Origin: Mercurialis annua
Taxonomy: Eukaryota > Streptophyta > Magnoliopsida > Malpighiales > Euphorbiaceae
Reading direction: 5' to 3'
DNA length: 64,000 nucleotides
Assembly: GCF_937616625.2 (NCBI RefSeq)
Contig: NC_065575.1
Coordinates: 30,813,001-30,877,000, forward strand
The notes below the pieces were generated by a model. The model ran no database searches and was not told the origin of the DNA. It saw nothing but the letters and a program-made list of their open reading frames with translations. Position 1 is the stretch's first letter; each line of letters begins with the position of its first letter. Shown here in pieces: positions 10,894-22,676 of the stretch. The position numbers were made by a program, and so were the translations under genes.

Positions 10894-11898
10894 TCAATGC
10901 TCTGAGATGATCCCATTGTCAATCAGGTCTTGAATCTTATGCTGGAGAGCGATGCAATGATTTGTATGATGTCCTCTAATTTTGTGTCCCTGGCAGTATG
11001 CATCGGCGATATAGCTTGGCCTACTTGGATCAGGTACCGTCCTTGCTGTTATTGGTTCTATCAGGTTCAGAGCTCTCAACTCTTCGAATATGACAGATAG
11101 GGGTTCCTCAAACTTGGAGAACCTCCTGTTAAGAGCCCCTTGCGTGCTTAGCCCTTTTTTTGATCCTCTTTTGGGCGTTGTACCATTCTTCCATGGGTGG
11201 CCTTGGCACAGCAAGTTGTTTGTTCATATTTTCGAACATGGTTGCGACTTCATTCCTTATCTCACGCTTGAAGGTTTCCATCTCGGTCCTCAATTCAGCA
11301 ACTATGTTAGCTTTGAGACTCTCTGACTCCTCTCGCTTGACGGCATTCCCTTCGGTGGTCTGTGCAGTATGCTCCAAGCTTCTATACTGATCTATGGAGT
11401 ATCCGTTTTCTTTGAAAAACTCTTCTAACGGCAATGGTTCTATCAGTCTTCTGAAAACAGAGGCGGGTGGTTTTCTCAATTTGAAAGAAGGTACGCACTC
11501 CTCCTCTTTGAAATCGTTCTCGTAGGTCTTGGGAATGCTTGATCTCTTTCATCTGCCCCTCCACTTGATCCTGCAGACCTTTCTTCACACTTCTTCCTTT
11601 TAGCCCTCTTCTTGAGTAATTCTGAAATGCAGGGTTGGTTCCTCATCTCTCGCCCCATTCGGAGTGCAAACTCATGTTCTAGTTGCTTCCACGTCCTGGT
11701 TCCGGCTAGCAATTGGTTGATGTTTGGCATCCCGGATGCTGTTTGGATACCCAATCGAGCGCTCAGAGGGATGACGTTCTGATTCCTTCCCTCTGTAATC
11801 GGCTCAAATTCTGGAGCAGATTGTCTTGCCTCGGCTTGAGCGTTGGCCTGGTTCTTGATATCGTAGTGCTTCATTTTGGCGATGTCGGTGAGTAGCAT
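10894..11898 (-). pseudogene. Broken Tat/Ogre-type gag in element B
   Basis: Three overlapping minus-strand frames (11898-11476, 11479-11129, 11214-10894) together resemble the C-terminal half of a Tat gag. They show a basic segment, an acidic/coiled stretch (SLKANIVAELRTEMETFKRE), a block RRFSKFEEPLSVIFEELRAL, and the zinc-like motif around AYCQGHKIRGHHTNHCIAL with spacing C-x3-H-x4-H-x4-C, then KIQDLIDNGII. These last motifs are the hallmark of Tat/Ogre gag as I know it. At least two frame changes break it. No retrotransposon-gag core was identified upstream. Confidence 0.7.
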
Positions 11899-12299
11899 TC
11901 AGAGATGTATTTCCTATATGGCTGCGTCCACAAGGGGTTAGTATATGACATTTTATATTCTAGATGCATGAGATGCATGATATACAGATGCATGAGATGC
12001 AGGGTTAGTTTTGAACACATAGCATGTAGCAAGTTTGGCACATAGAACAGTTTGATATCACAGAGACACGTTGTTCCTTCCAACCTTATTTCTCCCACAC
12101 ACGCGTTCCGGGTGAGGTTTATTCCTAGGTGGTTTGGTCTGGACCCTCACATCGCGATGCAAGAGTCGGCGTTCCTGCAGAAAGAGCTCTCTTCTCGCAA
12201 TTCTAAAGCAGATAGACAGCATTTGTTGATGTAATGATTTTAAATCCCTTTCTGGAAGAAGTTTGAAAACACGTAAGGTGGACGTGGAAGTCCGTTTTG

Positions 12300-12861
12300 A
12301 AATCTGGAATTTGATTTAGCCTGGCGGCTGTATCTAGCGAAAGGAGTTTTCACTAGACTGGTTATTGGAGGTTTGATTAAGCGAAGGTGTATCACTTAAC
12401 CGGATTTGTTTCTTTTAGGTCTGGCCTAACATGAAGTTTTTGAAAATCTAGTTTTGAAACTGGAAAATTTGTTAGGCCGGACTTAAGACTGAGATTGAAA
12501 TAGTTGTTTTTAAAATATTGGATTTAGAATCATTACATTGACAGTCATGCTTCAAGTTCAATCATTATATTGGGTTGATTCCTAGAGGGTAGTGCCCAAG
12601 CTGGAATGCATGTGGGCTGAGTCATTAGGTTTTGGTAGTAACCGGTTTAAGGCTCCCACGGACAGATATACCTTTGATAGGTCTCCTCAATCACGAGTGC
12701 AAGCGACCGAAGTACTGGGTTGTGAGTGATACTACCCCGCATAAGACGTTCTGGGCAGTGGAGTGCACAGCCAGAGCGTGAGAGCGGCTATGAGTATCGG
12801 GGCTGGATAGGGACTCCTAGAGAGTAGGTGAGAAGAGAAATTTCTAATGCAATGCAACAGG
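12300..12861 (-). mobile_element. 5' leader of element B
   Basis: Non-coding sequence collinear with 56357-56901 (shared GGCTGTATCTAGCGAAAGGA and GGAATGCATGTGGGC). It corresponds to the untranslated region downstream of the primer-binding site. No open frame of interest is present. Confidence 0.65.
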
Positions 12862-14597
12862 TTAGAGATACTTTTAAACCTCGTTGACTTTGAGTGCTTG
12901 GCACTCGCGCGGGTTTTGACCATCAGTCTGGTCGGAATATGCTTTCGGTCAGATCACGAGAGTTGCGCGTCTCGTCGATCCGGTTCTATTGGTTTGATCT
13001 GGAGTCGATTCCGAGTTCTGGTTGGCCTGGAATCGGCTCTGGATGTTGCCGGTTTGCTAGGCCTCAGGCTCGTGGACCCGGTTTACACACTATGTTACAT
13101 ATATGGACTTCTGGTTCCGTTTTACATCGGGTCTGGCCCGTTACATTACATAATATTAAACTACACTAAATTCTCTACGTCTGCGTTCAAAATGGGCCTG
13201 ATTTAGACCGGATGGGCCCGGAAACACGTTTTGAAGTTTGGATCGCGTCTGGAAGGATCTGGGAGCAAGTCTGGGGAGCTGAGGGAGGAAGAACACGGCA
13301 CCGGTCTTACTGCCGGCGCCGGAAGGATGAAGTGGCGGCGCTGCCACCTTGTTCTGGCGGCGCTGCCGGTTTGATTGGCGGCGGCGGCACTGCAAACAGT
13401 AGCAACAACAGTTTTTCAGCATTCGTTTTTTAGTGGTTTTAGCTCGTTTCAGCTCGTTTTTGAGCCCGTTTTTCATGCAAAAAGAGATCAAAAGGAGTAT
13501 TTACATCATCAAAACTATCAAATCACAATAGTCATTGAATTTAGACATATTATGTCAATTAGGTTTGTAATTAACCTAAACATGCGTTCTAAGCAATTTT
13601 AATGTCTGAATTTCTGGATTTAAACATACAAAACATATTAATTCATCTATTAACATGCTTCCTATTCAATTTTCATGGCAATCATGACAATATTGTTAAA
13701 ATCAGCAATTATGGCAAAAACATAATTTATGCAATTTACAGTAAAATACCCTAAACATGCAATCTAAAAACATGAAATCTAGCAGTTCTAAATAATCATG
13801 GCAAAAAGTGATGGAAAGAAGATTAGAGTCCTCATAGGTACCGTTCTGAGTCCTTGGCTCGTTTACTGGCGAAGTGGATGCGGAATCCAGCTTCGAATCT
13901 GTGCAGGGCTTGCGTTCTTGGAGAATCAAAGAATTCTTAGTTGTTTTTCTGGTTTAGAATTGATGTGATTTGTGTGTGTTTCTGGTGTACAATTCGGCTA
14001 GGGTTCAGTCTAGGGTGGTGGCCGATTTTGCTATCTGTATTTCTAGGATTTGTGTGCCACCTTTTGCCAGGTTGGCTTAAGGCTGTATTTATATTGGTTA
14101 ATTAGGTCTAGGGTTAGCTTATGTGTATTTACAGGTTCGTCCTAGTTAGAGTTTGGTTAAGGGTTGAAGAAGTGTTAAGTGATAAGTCTAGATGTATTTA
14201 GGATTAGGTTTTAATTATTTAATTAGGCTTTTATTTATTTAATTCGTATTTACACTTGGTGGCTAAGTAAAAAGGTTCTAAAAGTCTATTTTGGTCCTAT
14301 GGGTTTGGTCAGGGTCAATTGCAGTCCGTCAAACTTGCCAATTGGCCCATAAACTTCTAAGATATGGCAATTAGTCCAATTTCTAGACTTAGATTACAAT
14401 CTCTTTGGATTTTTATGGGCTATTCACGACAAATTACGTTTTAATCCTCCAAGTTTACAGCTGTGCACAGATTCCGCATGCTTAGATTCCAGCAAGCAAA
14501 TTAAAAGCTCGTCACCCGGGCAGATTTTTCTGGAAATCATCATTGGACGCTTTAATTCCTTATCACTTTTTATCTGTCCGAAAAATAAGTGTCTACA
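12862..14597 (-). mobile_element. 5' LTR of element B with internal deletion
   Basis: On the minus strand it starts TGTAGACACTTATTTTTCGG at 14597 and is collinear with the LTR at 57054-59229 (for example CGAAGCTGGATTCCGCATCC near 13890 and 58685). At about 12862 the alignment jumps: the next bases match the leader of copy C at 56901. About 735 bp, including the LTR 3' end and the primer-binding site, are thus missing relative to copy C. Confidence 0.75.
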
Positions 14598-16333
14598 AGA
14601 ACCCATTTGAGAAATTAAAGAATTATGAAGATTCAACAAATCTATTGAGCTTCAAATCTCTTGCTCTTTAAGTCCTTCAAATCTGAACAACTTGCAGAGG
14701 CTGTGTAAGGACCAAAAGAAGAAAGTTTTTCTTTTTTTGATGAATCAAAATAAGAAATTTTTTGTAGAGCCAAAAAAAATGAAAAAGAAGAGTGGTGCCA
14801 AATGAAGCAGCAATTACATGAACCAAATCTCTCTTTGTCTTCTCCATCTGCTTTTGCTCAAATTCTGATTTATGAGGTGCTCGTTCTGCCACATTGGCAC
14901 ATTGCATGCCAATAAATGGTGTTCATCTTTCATTTCAAACAATTTCTTGTTGGCAAAAGAAAAAATGGATAAGGTATAGGAGCATATATGTGAACAATGG
15001 AGAAGGTGAGAAAAGAAAATATAATTTTAAATGGGTAAGATAAAAAAAAAGTTGTCACATGTTGACTCCACATGAAAATGGTGGTGAGTGATGGACTTCA
15101 TTTCTTTTGAATTTGAATAGTTATTGTTTATGTTCATGGAAAATTGAGAATGTTCCTTAAAAATTATGTGAGCTGATGAAAGAGAATTAAAAAATAACAT
15201 GTTTGATATTTTTGTGTTGTTAAATTTTTACAGAAAAAAAATGGTGAGCAATTAATAAAAGAGAAAAGAAAAATGATAAAAATTCCAAAAAAAAAAAAGA
15301 ATGCAGTAAGCTATATGTCTTGGTCTCCTACTTTTTATTTTTTCAATCAAAGTGGCATATGTAAAATTTGTATGAAGTATGTAAAAAATGTAATAATTTA
15401 TCGTATTTAACTCTTTAATGTATACCATTAATTAGCATTAATGAAAAAAAATTAGCAGCTTATTTTTGTTATAAAATTCCGCAATCACCATATTTGTGTA
15501 ATTTTTCCAAATTAAATTACACATGTGACATGTCTATATGTTTTAGAGACATAATTAACTCAGACCAGTAGTTAAACCGTAAACCGGTGGCCACACCGGT
15601 TTGACTAACGGTTCTGTTTATAAGAGACTGATAAAGACAGACCACTGCAGCTTTTGTATCGTATTATACCATGCTATAATTTGAAGCAAAAGGAATTGAA
15701 GTGGGTTACAAGTTTAACTACGTAAAGGTCCTCATCTAGTGTCCACGTGGTCACATGAAACAAATGGCCCAACCACCCATCTAAAAACGCAAGGCTTAGT
15801 TTGAGACATAGCAACGTCTTCACTGGTGGGCATTGATGACATAGCACTCTTGTTACAGAAATGACAGATAAGTCAACCTTCTTAGCCGAGGGACTTAACT
15901 ATCTACTCTATCTGATACTGAACTAGATGCCGCAAAAGCCCCCAACTCTGGCTCAAGAAAAAAAAGGGGGGTATCCATGAGATGTTCAGGGATGTATTGT
16001 GTTATGTTGTGTCCGGAAACTGAAAATTTTGTAGTAAAATGCGTCTAATAATTTTCCTAATACTGCATTTCAAAACGTAAAGAGGTATGAACCGATAACA
16101 ACAACATTTACTTTTCCTTTAACTTTTACAAGATGAAGATGCATTTGTGGTATGCATGTATAGGCATTTCTGACAATTTACACTACCTAAAATACAGTGG
16201 GGGGAAATAATGAAAGAATTGGAATATGTATTTCAGGCTCCTTTAAATATGAAAACTATACCGTACGTATATTGCAAAAATTATATCTCCGGAGGCAGAT
16301 GAAGGTTCCTAGGTTCAAGGCAGGTCAGAGTAG
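14598..16333. other. Intergenic DNA with one doubtful small ORF
   Basis: This lies between the LTR of element B and the 3' end of SUC3 and is AT-rich, with several A-runs. A minus-strand frame at 14907-14677 (76 aa, including MEKTKRDLVHVIAASFGTTL followed by a hydrophobic, lysine-rich tail) reads more like real protein than its surroundings, and its reading frame approaches the LTR insertion. I do not recognise it. It could be a small gene, or an exon cut by the retrotransposon. The 3' untranslated region of SUC3 probably takes up 16330 down to about 16200. Confidence 0.3.
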
Positions 16334-19300
16334 TTAGCCAAAATGAAAACCTGCCGACTTGAAGTTACTATTTGAAAGATCTGGCAGTTTGAGAGTTGCA
16401 AAAACACCAGCTGCAAGAGCGCATACGGAGGCCAGGACAAAGGCAGGTATATTGCCTCCACCAAACAAAGCATCCCACGGACCCGCACCTAGGGATATAA
16501 CCATCTGAAACACACATCAAATTATTCTTCATTGGCATACAACATTAAAAGAAAGGGATATCACCAATACATCCATAGGATGAAAAAATCACCAATACAT
16601 CCATTGGATGAAAAAAACATTTACCTGTGGAACAACAATTGCAAGATTTAGAACCCCTATGGCCAATCCTGTCCATCAGCAACAAAAAAAGCATCAGGAT
16701 TATCTGCTTAACACTCTAACAAAATGAATGAAGAAAATTTATTGACAAACCTTGGCCACCGCCTGAATCAGCAGTCAACTCTGCTGTGACAGAAAATGGT
16801 ACACTATACGTAATCTGCAACAGATAGAATGTTAATGCATGCTTTTAAGGAAAGAAAATGTAAACTTTTGCACCAATGAATTTACACGTACAGCAAGAGG
16901 GAAGCCAAGAAGAGCAAATACAATCAAAGAAGCTATCCTTATTGCAGCATTGCCCCCAATCACATGCTCAATTCTTCCAGAGTATTCACCAACAGATATC
17001 AAACTAATGATAGCCGTGACTGCCATGGAGGCAAATACAATAAAATTGCTCAATGCCCATACAAGTCTTGGTCCCAATTTCTGACACATTGGTTCAATTA
17101 AGAAGGAACTAATACCAAGAACCACCTATTCCGATGAAACACAATATGAATTATTATAGGGAAAACTATTGAGAATCTGAGACAACACTAACAGCTTAAT
17201 TTAATTTGAACACCCCTGCTAAAAATATGCAACACATGTTATTGGCGATTCCTTTTCTTGTTATACTTCTCTAACAGTTTTTTTAGATTTTTTTTCCTTT
17301 TCAAGAGAAAAAAAAATTCAAAAGAAAGCAAATTCTGATAGAATGCTAGAATTCCTTATTTCTCATGTAGATTACTTTGTCTCATCTAATTGTCTTTCTT
17401 AGGAAGAGACACATATCTCAGTATCTTTTACTTAAGTTAGTATTAACATGATATTATTTTCAATAAAAAAAGTTAGTATTAACATGTCTTGTACTAAATA
17501 AATGACAATTCCACTTCCTATCCTTGTTTTAAGAGCTTATCATACTATTTTGAGGATTATACTAAGGGTATGTTTAGTTCAACGTCGGGAATAGGAACAG
17601 AAATGAGAATGAAAGATAATGGGAATGAGAATAATTAATTTTTACATGTTTTTTGGTTTAGTATCTTTTATTAATTTAGATTAATATATATTACATGAAT
17701 TATTTTTCAAGCAAACAAAAAAAAATTATATTAATAAATTAAAGAATATGATACTTGTTATCTTTTTAAATTAAAAATAATAATGTCATTTATTAAAAAA
17801 AATTATTTATATTAATTGTTTTTACATTTTTCATAAGACCAATTTTTAAATCCAAATCTTTGCATCTTCTATCAATTACGACCAAACCTTTTAATTTTTA
17901 CAATTATGTCCAATTATAAAGATTTTTTGCAATTGTGACCAAAACTATTGAGATTCTTTTTTTAAACCCAAACATTTGCATCTTTAATCAATTACGGCCA
18001 AATTTCAATTTTTGTCTAACTTCTAAAAAGAGTTAATATGAAAGTTTGGTCGCATATGATAAAAAAAATGCAAATGTTTGAATTTTAAAAATGATATTTG
18101 AAGTTTTGGTCATACTTGCAAGAGAACTTTAGAATTGGCATAATTGTAAAAATTTAAAAAAAATTGGTCATAATTGATGAAAAATGCTAAGGTTTGGAGT
18201 TAAATAATAGTTAGGCCTTTTCATAATTATATATATTATGTATATTATAAATTTATATTATTTTTCATTACTCATATTTTATTACATACTTTGCCTCTCA
18301 TGGAAATGAAAATTCATTCCCAAGGATAAGGAAAGAACAGGCGATGTCCATTAAAAAAATATTATTTTTATTATTCTTTTTTACATTTTCATAATTATAT
18401 ATAGGCCTATTCACCATAAAACACCAAACCTATGCGTATTGTGTCAGTTATAGCCTAACGTTTTCCATTTCTTTTGTAACCATTTTTCAATCGAACCGTT
18501 TTTTAATCCACCATGTCGTCCACATCATTGCCAACTCAGCGAATGACTGACACAAGAAGGATGGGTTTGGTATTTTATGGTGAATAGGCCTATTGTTGTT
18601 AAAGTATCTAATAGAGATCTAACAACTGATGCTCAATTTTGAGTTCTTACTGAATTCAATAGCAAACCAAATGCACCTTCTCTAACACCTTGATCATACA
18701 GCTTCACTTCACCAGAATTCCCTTTTGGATCTCCATGATAAACTTCTCTCCCCATCCAATCCGTATCAAACAGAAAGAAAGGGAACCAAGACAGCTACAT
18801 GCAATAAGAGAATATCATTGGAAAAGAGGAAAATATAAGAAAAAATGAAAAACAATGAAAGGCCGGGTTATTAGCCTTTTTATATCAGAGTTAGTTTGCA
18901 TTACATTTAGAAAACAAATGACCAGATGACTGACAAAAATTAATCAGGGACGACAGAATTATGAAAGTAAAAGGTAAACAGTCACATAAATACTTACCCA
19001 TGTAAGAGCCATCACAACTAGCACTGAATGCATCCCTGGTGGTAAATGCCTTAAACTAGTCAACAAATTAACTAATACTGCTCCAGGGCCATCACCAAGA
19101 CTTACGTTTTGATCCTCAAAGGAGTTGGCATGCTTTGAATTCACATCTTGTTCAATGCCCATAGTGCTACTATTGCCATTAGTATTGCTAAAAACAGGCA
19201 TGTCAGACTTAGAATTTGAAAGTTCAAGGCCAATATGCTGAGGATCATCCAACAATGGAGCTGAATCTAAAAAATGGCGGTGCTGATCTAGAGGTAGTGG

Positions 19301-22300
19301 AACTTCATCCGCAAAATATAGAGTCACAAGTGTGCATAGAGTCAGGAAAACCTGCATGAGTACGGAACAAATTATTGGAACCATGAAAATAACACACATA
19401 TCTGAACAAACAGGTAGTTGTACGCTCCCCAACTATTAAAGAAGCAATCTACTAGGTAACTGAACAGAACTAAACAAAATAACATGTGACTTAATGATGT
19501 ATAAAAGTTTCACAAGCCACCTTTATACAAATATATATGACACCCATGCTGATGCTCACCTATCTTAAAAAGCAGACAGCATTTTGTAATTTCCTTGGAC
19601 AGCTTGTAAATCCTATTTTGTGTGTGTGGCGTTTATTCTTATATATATGTGTTTCAATACTGTTCCAGCCTATGAAGCACCGATACGGGTACGGGTACGG
19701 GTACGGACACTGGTACGGGTACGGGGAACGGCATTTAAAAAAAAAATAGGACACGGGTACGGCGGGGACACGGCAATTTTTTTGTTTTTTTAAAATATAT
19801 ATTTAGTCATATAAGCTTTCAAGATGCAAAAATAATGAATCTTATGTTATAAAATGCATAATTAATATGTAAGTTAGTTAAATAATTAAAAGGAGGTTAC
19901 TGCTGCTTTCTTTTTTTTACATCAGGGGCTGTTTTTTCTTCTTTGAAAGCAGGTTACTGCTTCTGTTTAGATATAGGGGCTGTTGTGTTTTAAAAAAAAA
20001 ATTAAAAATAGGGTTTAGTTTCACTTACTATCTAATTGTATTTGGGTTTGGGCCCATTTAGTTAAATTTCTTATTAAAAAACCTACTAAAAAAAAACTTA
20101 AAATTAACTAAATGCCACTAGAAGTGTCCCCCCAAAGTGTCCCCGAAGTGTCCCCAAAGTGTCCCCGGCGTGTCCCCCTCTTTGACCAGTCAAAGGTACG
20201 GGGACACGCCACGTGGCGTGTCGGGTACGTATCCCCGGCGTGTCCCCGGCGTGTCCCCGTGTCCCCAAAGTGTCCCCCTAAATACGGCACTCCGGGGAAG
20301 TGTCGGTGCTTCATAGGTTCCAGCCCTTCTAAAAGAACCTTAAATAGTAACTGTCCCTAATCCTCCATCCAACAGCATGTGACCCATCAACTGGATTTAT
20401 AGGTAAATTGCTATAAATCCAGTTTCAAGCAATCTTTTTTTCTACCTTCTCATCAATATAAGTTCACTCCGTGGTTGTGTACGTAATCTTGAATCACAGA
20501 GAGACCAACTTTAAGAAAACTAATTGAGAACCGCAAATAATTAATACAAGATAGTTGCATTTTATGTGGAAAGTTTTGTATTCCTCTTCTTTATGCAAAG
20601 AACTTACTGCAAGTTAAGATTTTTTTTATCGAAATAGAAGCTTAAAGTGCTCCTTTCCGGATCAAAGATTTTGGAAAATACATCAGCTGCAAGTGCTCTA
20701 CATTCTCCTCATCAGAATTATGTACACACTGATATAAACTTGTCCAACTCAAAGGTTCCTAAATGCCACCGCCACTATAACAATACCTTTAAAATGTCTG
20801 AATAAGGCAATCGTCGCCTAAGACACACAATTTCATGTTAAATAGACTGATATGTTATGCTATTAGAGCAGTAAACCCTAGTAGCAAGGAACTCACTATT
20901 GCAACAAGAAATGCTGCTTTCAGGTTTCCACAAGCTTCACAGCAGGCTCTAGTCGTCAAGAACGGAAACCACCTGCTCAGGAAAGGTAACATCAGATGAA
21001 CCAATCAAGGCAATTTGATCTTACAAAAAATATAATAGCGGTACCAGTAGATAGCATGGATTAAAGATAAAAATGGAGGACTCGGGTAATACAATTTTTT
21101 TTTTAAAAAGAAACATAAAGCATGTAGCACAAGCACTTTGATAGAAACATTAGGCAATTTGATCTTACAAAAAATATAATAGCGGTACCAGTAGATAGCA
21201 TGGATTAAAGATAAAAATGGAGGACTCGGGTAATACAATTTTTTTTTAAAAAGAAACATAAAGCATGTAGCACAAGCACTTTGATAGAAACATTAGGTAG
21301 CATTAAACTATTTAAAATATTTCACCTGTTCCAACTCCCGCTAGCACCTGCAGAAAATCCTAAAATGTTTCCAACAGCCATCCACGAGCAAAACACAGCA
21401 TTGGCTGAATTTCGTTGATCAGGACCTACACAAAGAGTAGCCAAATTTGAATAACTATAATAATATGCTAAATGAAAACAAATAAAAATTGGAAAAGAAA
21501 AGGTAACCTGAAAAATCAGCCAAAAGAGCACGAGCTGGTCCCTGCAGATATAAATAGGTCATGATTTAATATGAAATAATAGCATATATGAGAGTGGTAA
21601 AACAGGGTTACCTGCACTGTATTATTAGCAAGATCTAACATCCAGAAGCCAATAACAAAAACAAACGCAGCTCTTGTTCGAGTCCCTTTAAATGTACTGC
21701 AAGTGAATAGAGTTAGAGTGTAACAGCAAGTGCTCGGGAACGAAATATAATAAATAGAAACCTGCAATGCTCCTTCGAGTCCCCTAAAACGTATCCAATG
21801 TCTGCAGAAAATCCGATAATTACGACCTAAATTGCAAGACATAGTTTAGCACGCAACAAAAGGCGGTAAGAACAAAAAACGAAGCTGATTAGCAGCACTT
21901 ACAGCAAGCGAAATCATGAGAGAGCCAGCAAGAATAAACGGCCGTCTTCTCCCGAATCTTGAAGTGCATTTATCACTCCAAATACCAACACAAGGTTGAA
22001 CCTGAATAAACTACTGTATCGGCATTCAATTTGATAAGAGCGGAAGTAAAATAATGTATTCGCGTAGAAATGAACATACCACGAGACCTGTGATCGGACC
22101 GCAAAGCCAAATGAAAGAAGAAAAAGCGTGCTGTATGCCGAGCGTCTGAATGTACGGAGTGAGCAGAGAGAGCTGTAAGGCCCACCCGAATTGAACGCCG
22201 GCGGCGATGGTGCAGCTTAGAATCAGAGTGATCAGGCTGTAATGTTTCGTCGTTGTAGATCTCGCACCATTAGGCGACGATGAAGAGCAATTAATTCCAA

Positions 22301-22364
22301 CCATTTCTACCTCCACTTCCTTCTTCAGATTCCTGTACGGAACCTTAATCGACGTCGTATCCAT
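16334..22364 (-). CDS. SUC3: Sucrose/H+ symporter, SUC3/SUT2 type (13 exons)
   Basis: Coding exons on the minus strand: 22364-22080, 22001-21903, 21826-21762, 21696-21612, 21541-21508, 21425-21326, 20972-20897, 19351-18998, 18794-18651, 17125-16892, 16814-16751, 16668-16625, 16504-16334. All introns are GT-AG and phases join, giving 1755 nt and 584 aa (Arabidopsis SUC3 is of similar length). The product is a 12-helix GPH/MFS carrier moving sucrose with protons across the plasma membrane. Diagnostic features are the N-terminal [11 protein letters not shown], helix 1 [20 protein letters not shown], loop [43 protein letters not shown] and the end FKSAGFHFG. The long acidic central loop (about residues 265-340, DSAPLLDD) marks the SUT2 clade, for which a sensor role was proposed. 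I chose ATG 22364; a GTG 24 nt upstream is unlikely. A 34-nt micro-exon is present. Confidence 0.95.
17573..18340. mobile_element. Possible older MITE around a MULE MITE (SUC3 intron 9)
   Basis: GGGTATGTTTAGTTCAACGT with GGGAATGAGAAT on the left and ATTCATTCCCAAGGATAAGG on the right look like weak terminal inverted repeats of a MITE into which the 17837-18217 element inserted. The ends and a target-site duplication were not confirmed. Confidence 0.3.
17837..18217. mobile_element. MULE-type MITE, 9-bp TSD TTTTCATAA
   Basis: A 381-bp fold-back element in intron 9 of SUC3. Its arms (GACCAATTTTTAAATCC on the left; GGCCTAACTATTATTTAACT on the right, reverse complement) continue inward with matching ATCAATTACGACCAA / ATCAATTATGACCAA blocks. 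It is flanked by TTTTCATAA at 17828-17836 and again at 18218-18226. A 9-bp duplication is typical of Mutator-like elements. It has no coding content. Confidence 0.85.
18404..18590. mobile_element. Short TIR element (MITE) in SUC3 intron 9
   Basis: The ends GGCCTATTCACCATAAAACA and its near-perfect inverse at 18565-18590 form about 28-bp terminal inverted repeats around 130 bp of unique DNA. The GGCC terminus resembles the MULE MITEs in the window, but the flanks (TTATATATA, TATTGTTGT) do not match, so the duplication is lost or the boundaries differ. Confidence 0.6.
19670..20316. mobile_element. hAT-type non-autonomous element, 8-bp TSD GTTCCAGC
   Basis: Termini CTATGAAGCACCGA are inverted at 20303-20316, and GTTCCAGC flanks both sides (19662-19669, 20317-20324). 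The element is 647 bp long and lies in SUC3 intron 7. Its subterminal parts are simple arrays: TACGGG hexamers on the left (19683-19725) and about 14 copies of GTGTCCCC with GGCGTGTCCCC variants on the right (20122-20276). An 8-bp duplication and this terminal sequence fit the hAT superfamily. Confidence 0.88.
21009..21296. repeat. 144-bp tandem duplication in SUC3 intron 6
   Basis: 21009-21152 and 21153-21296 appear identical by eye, including a run of ten T. The unit starts GGCAATTTGATCTTACAAAA. The duplication lies between exon 7 (ends 20972 side) and exon 6 (21326) and spares the splice sites. The near-identity implies it is recent. Confidence 0.9.
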
Positions 22365-22676
22365 TGGTTTAGATCTCACTTTGAACACCGGTTGGGTTAT
22401 TATGAGTTCTTTTTTATAACTTAAAGCGGGGAGAACGGTTTGAACGGTGGAGATGCAATCCTTGTTGGTTTGATCTTATGGTTGAATTTAGTTTTACTTT
22501 TCATCACAGGGATAGTGATGTCAAACACACCAACGCGGAAATGGAAAGTCAAAACAAAAAATTCTGTATATATTATCAATCAATTAAAATTAGGCTTCAA
22601 GAAACCAATATGTATTATACACTCCATTATATACTATCACAACAATTACATACAGTATCAAAAATTTATATGAGTC
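22365..22676. promoter_or_regulatory. SUC3 upstream region / BPA1-like gene 3' region
   Basis: Only 312 bp separate the SUC3 start codon (22364) from the stop of the next gene on the same strand (22677). This segment must hold the SUC3 5' untranslated region and core promoter as well as the neighbour's 3' end. I saw no clear TATA element close to the start. Confidence 0.4.

Larger units (their letters stand above)
4859..14597 (-). mobile_element. Tat-lineage retrotransposon B, pol-less (minus strand)
   Basis: Read on the minus strand, the element starts with an LTR at 14597. It continues through a leader (about 12300-12860) and a broken Tat gag (11898-10894), then runs through 6 kb of tandem-repeat-rich DNA to 4859. 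No reverse transcriptase or integrase motif was found, so it looks like a non-autonomous derivative. Its 3' end (last about 190 bp, polypurine tract and 3' LTR) is missing because it is fused to element A at 4859: 4859-4875 is the reverse complement of 4081-4097. The five bases after the LTR (14598-14602, AGAAC) have no partner to test as a duplication. Confidence 0.7.

Noticed and set aside
22386..22388. Upstream GTG start for SUC3
   Set aside because: The ATG at 22364 gives the conserved SUT2-type N-terminus; a non-AUG start adds eight residues not typical of the family.
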